Source of the DNA: Streptococcus hyointestinalis
GTDB taxonomy: Bacteria; Bacillota; Bacilli; Lactobacillales; Streptococcaceae
NCBI RefSeq assembly: GCF_900459405.1
Contig: NZ_UHFN01000007.1
Span: 2,108,001 to 2,172,000 of the forward strand
DNA length: 64,000 nt
Direction of reading: 5' to 3'
Shown: in pieces, positions 11,323 to 18,973 of the stretch
Position numbering within the stretch: the stretch's first letter is position 1
Layout of the letters: each line of letters opens with the position of its first letter
The notes under the pieces: generated by a model
Told to the model about the DNA's origin: nothing
Database searches by the model: none
Seen by the model: only the letters and a program-made list of their open reading frames with translations
Translations under genes and position numbers: made by a program

Positions 11323-12857
11323 GAACGATTGACCTCACTTATCAGGCGTTTAATGTCAATCTTGCCATTTGGTGTCATCGGCAACTCGTCTTTATAGAGG
11401 AATTTGGATGGCATCATGTAGTCCATCATGATTTCTTTGAGGTCTTCTTTTATCGCCTTGGTAACATCCAAGTCACGCTCAAACTGCTCACGGACACCTG
11501 CTTTTAAGACGATGTAAGCCAGTAGATTTTGCACTTTGTGGTCTTTATTGTAGCGTGGAACAGCAACGGCTGACTCAACATAGCGGGATTTGAGCAAGTT
11601 TTGTGCCACGTCTTCTAGCTCGATACGGTAGCCATTAAACTTAATCTGAAAGTCCTTGCGACCACCATAAAGCAAAAGCCCCTCGTCGGTCATTTGCCCC
11701 AAGTCACCCGTATGGTAAGCAGGCTGACCCTTGAAAGTAAAGAAAGCCTCTGCTGTCTTTTCGGGATTGTTGAGATAGCCCTTTGATACAGCTGGACCTG
11801 TGACGATAATTTCACCTTGCTGTCCATTTGCGACGACTTCACCCTCGTCATCCACGATAAAGGTCGGTGAGTCTGGCTTTGGATAACCAATCGGCAGGCG
11901 CTTGTACTTCTCTAGCATATCATCTGTGATAGCAACCGCCGACAAGGCGACTGTCGCTTCTGTTGGACCATAGGCGTTAACAATGCGGGCATGTGGGAAA
12001 CGCTGACGCAATTTCTTAGCGGTCTTAACCGTCAATTCCTCACCATCAAAGTAAAAGTGCGTGAGTTTTGGTAAGTGCTCTTCAGAGAAAGTATCTGAGA
12101 GCAATGCCATATCAGCAAATGACGGTGTTGATGTCCAGACTTGGATAGGCAAGCTTGCAATGGTTGTAAAGAGCTTTTTAAAATCACCTATGATTTCCTT
12201 TGGTAGAGCGTAGAGTGTACCACCCATGGCAAGCGTCGGCGCCCAGTACATGACAGATAAGTCAAAGGAATAAGGCGGCTGCGCTAGCATTTGAGGACGT
12301 TCTGGAACTGAGAAAGTCTCCTGACCAATCATCCAGTTGGTAAAGCTCAAGAGATTGTCATGCGAGATTTGCACCCCCTTAGGCTGACCAGTCGTCCCAG
12401 AGGTAAAGATGATATAGTAATTATCGTCTCCCTTGACAGGGTGGGTCAAGCTGTAAGAGCTCTTCTTCTCAAAGATAGAGTGCAATTGCGCTAAATCAAT
12501 AACCTCGACATCTGACAGCTCTAGCGGAAAGTCCCCTACACTAATCACAAGACTAGGCTGTGCAATGGCAACAATCGCCTCAATACGGTCAAGCGCCGAA
12601 TGCTGGTCAACGGGAATATAAGCATGACCAGACTTTGTCGCTCCGACAAAGGTCGCAAGCATCTCATACTCCTGACCACCAAAAACAAGAATCGGCGACT
12701 TTGCTGCTAAAGCTAGACTATCGATATAAGAAGCCAAACTGTCAGAATCACTCTTTAGCTGCGCATAACTATAAGTCTTTCCCAAAATGTCATAGACAGG
12801 GAAATCAGGCTGCTTGAGGGCAAACCCATCAATCGTTTCAATCATATCTCGTATCAT
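11319..12857 (-). CDS. dltA: D-alanine--[D-alanyl-carrier protein] ligase DltA
   Basis: A 512-residue adenylating enzyme of the ANL superfamily that activates D-alanine and loads DltC. The P-loop-like motif is [20 protein letters not shown], with [13 protein letters not shown] and YHTGDLG downstream. An upstream in-frame TTG at 12863 touches the AGGAG site, so the ATG at 12857, six bases from AGGAG, is preferred. It is preceded by dltX with only nine bases between. Confidence 0.97.
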   Translation of the reverse strand: MIRDMIETIDGFALKQPDFPVYDILGKTYSYAQLKSDSDSLASYIDSLALAAKSPILVFGGQEYEMLATFVGATKSGHAYIPVDQHSALDRIEAIVAIAQPSLVISVGDFPLELSDVEVIDLAQLHSIFEKKSSYSLTHPVKGDDNYYIIFTSGTTGQPKGVQISHDNLLSFTNWMIGQETFSVPERPQMLAQPPYSFDLSVMYWAPTLAMGGTLYALPKEIIGDFKKLFTTIASLPIQVWTSTPSFADMALLSDTFSEEHLPKLTHFYFDGEELTVKTAKKLRQRFPHARIVNAYGPTEATVALSAVAITDDMLEKYKRLPIGYPKPDSPTFIVDDEGEVVANGQQGEIIVTGPAVSKGYLNNPEKTAEAFFTFKGQPAYHTGDLGQMTDEGLLLYGGRKDFQIKFNGYRIELEDVAQNLLKSRYVESAVAVPRYNKDHKVQNLLAYIVLKAGVREQFERDLDVTKAIKEDLKEIMMDYMMPSKFLYKDELPMTPNGKIDIKRLISEVNRS

Positions 12858-12866
12858 AGACAACTC

Positions 12867-12989
12867 CTAGAATTCATTGTAGATAAAACTTCCCTGACCA
12901 CGACCAAGGTAGCTAAAAAAGTAGAGTAACATTACAAAGATAACAAAGAAAAACAGCGTTTTTAGTAAAAATTGAAGATGCTTATTCAT
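12867..12989 (-). CDS. dltX: Small membrane protein DltX
   Basis: A 40-residue ORF starting MNKHLQFLLKTLFFFVIFVM, with a single transmembrane helix (about residues 9-27) and a short C-terminal tail ending SFIYNEF. Position immediately before dltA, size, one helix and the conserved aromatic tail identify DltX, needed for D-alanylation in Gram-positive bacteria; its C-terminal motif is proposed as an acceptor in D-Ala transfer. A GAAGGTACAGG ribosome binding site precedes the ATG. Confidence 0.9.
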   Translation of the reverse strand: MNKHLQFLLKTLFFFVIFVMLLYFFSYLGRGQGSFIYNEF

Positions 12990-13177
12990 CCTGTACCTTC
13001 TCTCAAATTGTATTAAGCCCTTACATTTTAAAAACAGAAAACTAAAGGGCTTTCTTTCCTAACGCTAATAAAACAAGAGGGAAACCTCTACATTTTCTCA
13101 TATTATTGTACTATGATTACACCAAGAATACAAGAAAAAACCGACAGCTTCCATAAATAATCACTTGGAATGCAAAA

Positions 13178-13209
13178 AAAGCCAACAGTCTCGAGTTCCT
13201 GTTGGCTTT
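13178..13209 (-). terminator. rpmH terminator
   Basis: An 11 bp stem, AAAGCCAACAG with CTGTTGGCTTT, followed on the minus strand by a run of T. It lies about 20 bases after the rpmH stop. Confidence 0.88.
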
Positions 13210-13228
13210 CCTCTTATAAATCGTCTGA

Positions 13229-13363
13229 TTAAGCTGACAATACTTTACGTCCTTTACGACGACGGCTTGCAAGCACACGACGTCCGTTCTTCGTTGACAT
13301 ACGGTGACGGAAGCCGTGTTTACGTTGACGACGGATCTTACTTGGTTGATAAGTACGTTTCAC
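13229..13363 (-). CDS. rpmH: 50S ribosomal protein L34
   Basis: A 44-residue, highly basic protein beginning [20 protein letters not shown] and ending [11 protein letters not shown], an unmistakable L34. The start codon is GTG, seven bases after an AGGAGG site. It is a single-gene transcript with its own consensus promoter and terminator. Unlike in many bacteria it is not next to rnpA; an IS30 element and the khpB-yidC-rnpA block follow. Confidence 0.97.
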
Positions 13364-13436
13364 TTTTAGTACCTCCTCATAGATTTCGTATTCGTTTAGC
13401 CGGCTATATTTGATCAGTTACTAAACATACCATATT

Positions 13437-13466
13437 ATTTTACATCATCTGTTGTTTACTTGTCAA
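13437..13466 (-). promoter_or_regulatory. rpmH promoter
   Basis: On the minus strand TTGACA (13461-13466), an 18-base spacer and TAAAAT (13437-13442). The IS30 left terminus begins only about 16 bases upstream of the -35 element and has left the promoter intact. Confidence 0.85.
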
Positions 13467-13481
13467 GTGCTTTTTGAGCCA

Positions 13482-15010
13482 AAATTCTCAAAGTAAGTTC
13501 TAGTCTGTCTTAAAAACTGGAAATTAGACTGAGACAAAAAATAAGGTAGAACTTACTATGGGACAAGTTGGTAACTGACAATGAAAAACAAACACTTAAC
13601 TCTCTCTGATCGCAACGATATTCAAATAGGAATCGAACAGCTAAAAACCTTCTCAGCTATCGCTACTAAGCTAGGTAAAGACCCGTCCACAATCTCAAAA
13701 GAAGTTCGCAGAAATCGAGTGGTTAAAGAAAATTCTGTGACATCCAATTGTGAGGCCTGCCCTCTACTCAAAAAGGCTCCTTACGTTTGTAATGCCTGTC
13801 CGAAAAAGAGAAGCAATTGTGGATACCAGAAACAGTTCTACTACGCAAAAAGAGCTCAGCTGGATTATGAAGCTAAGCTCTCAGATTCGAGAACAGGTGT
13901 TGCCCTAAACAAGGAAGAATTCTATGAAATGGACGCTATTGTCTCTTCTGCCATCCAAAAGGGACAACACCTCAACCACATCATCGCCTCCAATGAACTG
14001 TCGGCATCCAGAGCTTCTATCTACCGATACCTCGAAAAAGGCTATCTGTCCACAAAACCTATTGATTTCCCCCGTGTCGTGAAATTCAGAAAACGGAGAA
14101 CCAGAAATCTCCAACCCATTCCTAAAACTGCTAGAGAAGGACGGTCTTACGAGGACTTCCAACGCTTTCTCACAGAGAAAGGCATCAGCTATTGGCTGGA
14201 AATGGACACCGTTACTGGACGGATCGGCGGAAAGGTACTTCTCACCTTTAACCTCTCCTTCTGTAACTTTATCTTCGCTCGATTACTTGATAATAAAACA
14301 GCTAATGAGGTCGCTAAACATCTCTACGCTATCAAGAATGACCTACACCAGAAAGAGAGGAACTTCTGCGAACTATTCCCTGTCATTCTGACCGATAATG
14401 GCGGTGAATTCGCTAGAGTAGACGATATCGAAATGGATGTTCGTGGAGAATCTAAATTCTTCTTCTGTGACCCAAATCGTTCTGACCAGAAGGGGAGAAT
14501 TGAGAAAAATCACACGCTTATCAGAGATATTCTCCCTAAAGGAACTAGCTTCGATAACTTGACACAGGATGACATCAACCTAGTTTGTTCACATGTCAAC
14601 AGCGTCAAACGAGCTTCTTTCAACGGAAAATCAGCCTATGAACTCTTTACCTTTACCTACGGTGAGGAAGTGGCAACACTTCTCGGTATCTCTAAAATTG
14701 ACCCTGAAAACGTCATCCAATCACCTCGATTATTAGATAAATAATCGCTAGTTTTTATCAGAAAATAATTTCAAAATAGAAAGGAACTTGTCCCGTCCTA
14801 AATTCCAGATGACTAGAACTTACTTTGAGACGTCTCAGAGCCAGTAACTTTAGTGTACCCTTTTTTCAATATTTTCAGGCCTAAAACTCACTATTATCAG
14901 CATTTTTAGTCAAAAAAGAACTTAGTCTGAGACTAAATTCTGTTGATTTTATGCAGTTTTCTCAGAGTAACTTCTGGAAGGACGGGAACTAGAACTTACT
15001 TTGAGAATTT
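13482..15010. mobile_element. IS30-family insertion sequence with a duplicated right terminus
   Basis: Perfect 23 bp inverted repeats bound the element (13482-13504 and 14988-15010), enclosing an IS30-type transposase gene. A second partial copy of the right repeat (19 bp) is at 14812-14830, so the original element may end there and the last 180 bases may be remnant or captured sequence. The right end abuts the last codon of khpB. Confidence 0.85.
13581..14744 (+). CDS. IS30-family transposase
   Basis: A 387-residue transposase. The N-terminal helix-turn-helix starts KHLTLSDRNDIQIGIEQLKT, followed by a cysteine cluster (CEACPLLKKAPYVCNACPKK) and a DDE catalytic core: WLEMDTVTGRIGG (first Asp), ILTDNGGEFAR (second Asp) and the Glu in QKGRIEKNH. 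All three catalytic residues are present and the frame is intact, so the copy could be active. The AUG context after GTAACTGACA lacks a strong ribosome binding site. Confidence 0.93.
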   Translation: MKNKHLTLSDRNDIQIGIEQLKTFSAIATKLGKDPSTISKEVRRNRVVKENSVTSNCEACPLLKKAPYVCNACPKKRSNCGYQKQFYYAKRAQLDYEAKLSDSRTGVALNKEEFYEMDAIVSSAIQKGQHLNHIIASNELSASRASIYRYLEKGYLSTKPIDFPRVVKFRKRRTRNLQPIPKTAREGRSYEDFQRFLTEKGISYWLEMDTVTGRIGGKVLLTFNLSFCNFIFARLLDNKTANEVAKHLYAIKNDLHQKERNFCELFPVILTDNGGEFARVDDIEMDVRGESKFFFCDPNRSDQKGRIEKNHTLIRDILPKGTSFDNLTQDDINLVCSHVNSVKRASFNGKSAYELFTFTYGEEVATLLGISKIDPENVIQSPRLLDK

Positions 15011-15932
15011 ACCAGTTTTTCACAGTGACTACAACGTAGCGATTTGGGTCGCTACCTTCAGAGTAGCTATCCACGCCATCAATATGCGAAATGGCTTTGT
15101 GGACAATCTTGCGCTCGCTGTTACTCATCGGATCCATCCTAAAATCTTGACCACTGGCTAGCACACGACTGGCAATCTTTTGACTAAAGTCAATCAATGT
15201 TTCTGTACGATGTTCCACATAATCATGGACATTGACCGACACCGAAAAAGCCTTTGAATAATGGTCATACAGATAATTCTGCGCTAACAACTGAAGCGAC
15301 TTTAAAACCTTGCCGTGATAGCCGATGATACGACCAGGCTCTGGCGTTTCAATCTGCAAGTTGATTTGACGGCGCTTGGTTGTCGTCTCAATGCTGGCTT
15401 CCAAGTCCATCTCGTAGATGATGCGCTCCACATAGTTTTTGACCTGAGTTGCTGCTTCTGTAATGTCTATAGTTTGCGCTTCGTCTTTGTTATTATCAAA
15501 AGCTGTCGCTACAAAAGCCTCAAAACTATCACCTGCTGAAGGAGCTGGCTCTTCCTCCAAAGGTTGTATAGAAGCTGTTACCTCCTCTTTGACTTTAGGT
15601 TCCAGCTCTTCCTTAGTAGCTACCTCGCTTTTAGCAGAGGCAGGTTCGTTACTGGTGCCTACAATTGTCACAGACTCATTTTGTTGCATCATGTCACGGT
15701 TTAGACGCTCTGTAATGCTTGTCACTTTGTGACGTGTCACTGAAGATGTCCTAGCCGTTTTTTCAAGCTCTAAACTTTCGATATCAACTTGAGCAGGTCT
15801 TTTTCCAAAACCTAAAAATCCCTTTTTCTCACGTGAAATCACACGGATATGCGCTTTTAGGCGAGTCAGTCCCAACTCATCAAGACCTTTTGAGATAGCC
15901 TCCTCTACCGTTCGCCCTGTAAATACTACCAT
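15009..15932 (-). CDS. khpB: RNA-binding protein KhpB (Jag/EloR)
   Basis: A 307-residue protein with the Jag N-terminal domain (MVVFTGRTVEEAISKGLDEL), an acidic linker at about residues 80-150, a KH domain (GRIIGYHGKVLKSLQ) and a C-terminal R3H domain (SNSERKIVHKAISHIDGV). In streptococci KhpB partners with KhpA to control cell elongation and sRNA-dependent regulation. It follows yidC by nine bases. The stop codon is formed at the junction with the IS30 right end, so the last residues may have been altered by the insertion. Confidence 0.93.
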   Translation of the reverse strand: MVVFTGRTVEEAISKGLDELGLTRLKAHIRVISREKKGFLGFGKRPAQVDIESLELEKTARTSSVTRHKVTSITERLNRDMMQQNESVTIVGTSNEPASAKSEVATKEELEPKVKEEVTASIQPLEEEPAPSAGDSFEAFVATAFDNNKDEAQTIDITEAATQVKNYVERIIYEMDLEASIETTTKRRQINLQIETPEPGRIIGYHGKVLKSLQLLAQNYLYDHYSKAFSVSVNVHDYVEHRTETLIDFSQKIASRVLASGQDFRMDPMSNSERKIVHKAISHIDGVDSYSEGSDPNRYVVVTVKNW

Positions 15933-15941
15933 AATAACTCC

Positions 15942-16757
15942 TTATTTCCGCTTTTTATGTGCTTTTTTCTGGGCACGACGGATACGTGCCTTACGCTCTT
16001 TTTCCTCTCTAGCTGCTGCTTCACGTGCTTCAATAATTTTAAAAGGATTATTGAGCAACATGATTTGAAAGACTTGAAAGGCATTGGATACTGTCCAGTA
16101 GAGAGCCACACCGCTGGCAAAGTTCACCCCAAAAATAAAAATCATAATTGGAAAGCCATAGGTCATGACGCTCATCATTGGATTTTTCTCTGGCGCTGCT
16201 TTATTGGTTAGCCAAGTAGACAAGAATGTAAACAAAGCCGCTAAAAGAGGTAGGATAAAGTAAGGGTCTGGCTTTGCAAGGTCAAGCCACAAAAAAGTCC
16301 CCTCACGCAAAAAGGCAACACGTGTCAGCGCTTGGTACAATGCCCACAAAATCGGCAATTGAATCAGCAAAGGAATAAAGCTAGCGTAAAGGCTGACACC
16401 ATTTTCCTTGTAAAGTGCCTGCTGCGCTTCTGCCAACTTGAGACGACTCTCGCTGTCACGCCCAGAATACTGACGTTGCAACTCTCTTAGCTTTGGCTGC
16501 AACTCTTGCATCTTTTGGCTGGACTTCATTTGCTTGCTAAAGAGCGGCATCAAAGCAGCCCGCAAGATAATGGTAAATAAAATAATACCAATAGCGACGC
16601 TTCCACCAAAGGACAACCACTCGATTGCCTTAGCAAAAGCGTAGACAATCTGATCCCAAGCTCCTTTTGAGTGACTGCTAACATCACCACGTCCACAAGC
16701 AGAAAGCACTAATAGTGCTAAGCTTCCTAATCCTAATAGTTTAACGTTTTTTTTCAC
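15942..16757 (-). CDS. yidC: Membrane protein insertase YidC (YidC1 type)
   Basis: A 271-residue insertase with a lipoprotein signal (lipobox LVLSAC, Cys at residue 21), five predicted membrane segments and a very basic C-terminal tail ([16 protein letters not shown]) that binds ribosomes. The cytoplasmic hairpin between the first two helices is rich in Q, K and R. Its start overlaps the rnpA stop by 17 bases, and khpB follows, the usual streptococcal rnpA-yidC-khpB order. Confidence 0.95.
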   Translation of the reverse strand: MKKNVKLLGLGSLALLVLSACGRGDVSSHSKGAWDQIVYAFAKAIEWLSFGGSVAIGIILFTIILRAALMPLFSKQMKSSQKMQELQPKLRELQRQYSGRDSESRLKLAEAQQALYKENGVSLYASFIPLLIQLPILWALYQALTRVAFLREGTFLWLDLAKPDPYFILPLLAALFTFLSTWLTNKAAPEKNPMMSVMTYGFPIMIFIFGVNFASGVALYWTVSNAFQVFQIMLLNNPFKIIEAREAAAREEKERKARIRRAQKKAHKKRK

Positions 16758-17100
16758 CTTCTCTACCTTCCTGATAAATCGCTGCTAACTTTAAGACATG
16801 CAGGAGATTTTTCTTCATCCCATGATAATCCAACTGCTCAACACCAGACCTTGCAATCACCACAAAGTCATCGGTCGTAAGCTGCGGCTTCACCTCCTGC
16901 AAAATATGGCGAATAGAGCGCTTAATGCGATTGCGTACAACCGCATTGCCTAGCTTTTTACTCACCGACAATCCCACACGAAAGTGCTTCTGCTCTACCT
17001 TTAGATGATAAATGACAAATTTTCGATTGGCAATACTCTTGCCTTCGTGAAATATCTTCTGAAAATCTTTATCACTCTTTACACGATAAGTTTTCTTCAC
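16741..17100 (-). CDS. rnpA: Ribonuclease P protein component
   Basis: A 119-residue basic protein with the RNR signature [14 protein letters not shown] and the N-terminus [16 protein letters not shown]. It binds RNase P RNA and helps tRNA 5' processing. The start is a GTG at 17100, six bases after GGAG. It is the promoter-proximal gene of the rnpA-yidC-khpB operon. Confidence 0.96.
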   Translation of the reverse strand: MKKTYRVKSDKDFQKIFHEGKSIANRKFVIYHLKVEQKHFRVGLSVSKKLGNAVVRNRIKRSIRHILQEVKPQLTTDDFVVIARSGVEQLDYHGMKKNLLHVLKLAAIYQEGREGEKKR

Positions 17101-17129
17101 AGTTCACTCCAAATATTCTATTTCTTTTC

Positions 17130-17135
17130 ATTATA
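17130..17135 (-). promoter_or_regulatory. rnpA operon promoter, extended -10 type
   Basis: The minus strand reads TATGCTATAAT, an extended -10 (TGC plus TATAAT), about 30 bases before the rnpA GTG. No good -35 element is seen. Confidence 0.55.
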
Positions 17136-17190
17136 GCATATTTTTCCCATTAAAACAGCCCCGCTGGCGCTTTTCTCATGATAAACTCAT

Positions 17191-17215
17191 AAAAACCAGA
17201 CAAGGTCTGGTTTTT
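17191..17215 (-). terminator. Terminator of the endonuclease gene pair
   Basis: An 11 bp perfect stem (AAAAACCAGAC with GTCTGGTTTTT) with a 3-base loop. It overlaps the stop codon of the 17214-18026 gene. Confidence 0.85.
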
Positions 17216-18026
17216 AATCTTCTAAACTAATATCAACCGCAAGCCCATAGTGGTCACTCACAATCGGCGAGTGTCCGCCGTCAAAGGATACGTAGGAAGT
17301 ATTGACCGTGACGTCTCGGCTGACAAAGACATGATCCATCATAAGCTCACGCTCATTGCCATCACTCAGTGTCTCAAGCACTGTAAAGTCTCCTCTACTG
17401 TCAGCTGCGATAGCGTGGCAGTCTTGCAAATGCAGAGGGCTGTTGATGACGAGCTGATAGCCCTCACTATGCGTAGCTGCATTGAAATTTCCTAAAAGAA
17501 TATAGGGCTTTGGTTTTTGAGCTAAGGCTTTTTCTAGGCGGTGCCACTCTTCCTCAAAGCCTGTACCTTCTTGGGACAAGTGAACATTGACAAAGGTGAT
17601 GGTCTTGTTTTCGATGGTCGTTGTAGCAATGAGGACACGTCTGGTGTTGTAGTCGTACTCATCGTCTCGGTTTGAAACGAGCAAATCCTGCGCTTCAAAA
17701 GGTGTCTTTGATAAAATGGCGACCCCTTCATTATACTCATCATAGCTGATATGATTGTAAACCCAAGACCAGTAGTAAGTCCTGCCGTGTTTTTTGAGGT
17801 AATTGACCAAGTACAAAGCGTAATTGTCCTCATGCACCTTTGGAAAGTCTGACAGCGCTGTAAAGTTCTCCAAGTCACTAGCAACAGCCGTTTCAAGACG
17901 TTGGTTAATCTCCTGTAGGCAGATGATGTCGTAGTCCACCTCTAGGATGTGCTCTGCTAAGTCAAACAAACGCTTTAGAGGGAGATTTTCCCTAAACGAG
18001 TGAGCATTCAAGGTCAAACATTTCAT
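17214..18026 (-). CDS. Endonuclease/exonuclease/phosphatase-family protein (paralogue 1, possible lost catalytic Asp)
   Basis: A 270-residue EEP-fold protein. Recognised motifs are CLTLNAHSFRENL, DIICLQEINQ (metal-binding Glu), FVNVHLSQEG, MMDHVFVS and VSDHYGLAVDI (catalytic His). The motif normally read as GDFN is GNFNAATHSEGY here, replacing the usual aspartate by asparagine. Family members cleave nucleic acids, sphingomyelin or phosphoinositides; the substrate is unknown. There is no signal peptide, so it is probably cytoplasmic. It follows a close paralogue by 12 bases, a tandem duplication. Confidence 0.8.
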   Translation of the reverse strand: MKCLTLNAHSFRENLPLKRLFDLAEHILEVDYDIICLQEINQRLETAVASDLENFTALSDFPKVHEDNYALYLVNYLKKHGRTYYWSWVYNHISYDEYNEGVAILSKTPFEAQDLLVSNRDDEYDYNTRRVLIATTTIENKTITFVNVHLSQEGTGFEEEWHRLEKALAQKPKPYILLGNFNAATHSEGYQLVINSPLHLQDCHAIAADSRGDFTVLETLSDGNERELMMDHVFVSRDVTVNTSYVSFDGGHSPIVSDHYGLAVDISLED

Positions 18027-18038
18027 ATTGAGCTCCTT

Positions 18039-18848
18039 CTACCAGCTGGCGCTAACACCAAAATGGTCACTAAGAACTGGAGAGTTTTCCCCATCAAAGA
18101 CGACTTGCGAGCTTTTGATGGAGACATCTAAGTTGGTAAAGATATAATCTACTTTCAAGTCGTGTTCATTCCCCTCCCAGCCGTCGATATTGGCTTCAAT
18201 AGTATGACCGCCTGAGGTTTCTTTGGCTATGGCATGGCTGTCTTTCAAACCAAGCTTACTATCAAGTATCATTTGATAGCCCTCGTGTCCATAAGGGTTG
18301 TTAAAGTCTCCCATGATGATAAGAGGCAAGCCTTTAGCTAGTAAAGCGTCCTCTAATTTTGCCCACTCGCCTTGGAAGCCCTTGTCCCACCATGATAGGT
18401 GAACACTGACAGCTAAAACAGACTTTTGGTCAAGCTCTGTCTTGACCGCTAAGGCTCTACGGGTATGGTAGTCCGTCTCCTTGTCCACATCCGATACCAA
18501 AATGTCAAAAGCTTCAATCGGCTCTTTAGACAAAATCGCAACCCCTTCGTGGTACTTGTCATAGCCGATGTGATTATAAGCCCAAGACCAATAGTAGGTT
18601 TTTCCCTTGTCTAACAGCGCTAAAACAAGCAGTAAAGCGTAGTTGTCCACATGAATAGCAGGTGAGCTATCAAGTCCTTGATAGTTAGGCACTTTCGTTG
18701 CGACTTGACTAGTCATTTCTTGATTGATTTCTTGTAAGCAAATGATGTCATAGTCATTTGCTAGGATATCGTCTGTCAGCTTTGCTAGTTTATCTAGAGG
18801 ATTGTCTTCCATCCAAGAATGCGTATTGAGAGTTAGAACTTTTGTCAT
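18039..18848 (-). CDS. Endonuclease/exonuclease/phosphatase-family protein (paralogue 2)
   Basis: A 269-residue paralogue of the next gene, with all EEP motifs intact: LTLNTHSWMEDNP, DIICLQEINQEM, VSVHLSWWDKG, IIMGDFNNPYGHEGYQ, KVDYIFTN and LSDHFGVSASW. The two share many long blocks, such as TYYWSWAYNHIGYD against TYYWSWVYNHISYD. The pair lies downstream of the glucose PTS gene in the same direction, separated by a terminator. Confidence 0.85.
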   Translation of the reverse strand: MTKVLTLNTHSWMEDNPLDKLAKLTDDILANDYDIICLQEINQEMTSQVATKVPNYQGLDSSPAIHVDNYALLLVLALLDKGKTYYWSWAYNHIGYDKYHEGVAILSKEPIEAFDILVSDVDKETDYHTRRALAVKTELDQKSVLAVSVHLSWWDKGFQGEWAKLEDALLAKGLPLIIMGDFNNPYGHEGYQMILDSKLGLKDSHAIAKETSGGHTIEANIDGWEGNEHDLKVDYIFTNLDVSIKSSQVVFDGENSPVLSDHFGVSASW

Positions 18849-18923
18849 GTCATGTCCTCGCTAATTTATTTACCTTTTATTCTACACCATTAGAGGTCTA
18901 TCGTCACTTAAAAATAGAAAGAA

Positions 18924-18950
18924 GAGTCCAGAACAAACTGCTCCAGACTC
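18924..18950 (-). terminator. Terminator downstream of ptsG
   Basis: A 9 bp stem with two G-U pairs (minus strand GAGTCTGGA with TCTGGACTC) followed by TTCTTTC, 24 bases past the ptsG stop. Confidence 0.6.
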
Positions 18951-18973
18951 GACATTCATTATACACTTGATGA

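Noticed and set aside
15009-15011. khpB read as truncated pseudogene
   Set aside because: All three domains including the R3H domain are complete and the stop falls at the usual place after them; at most a few terminal residues are affected.
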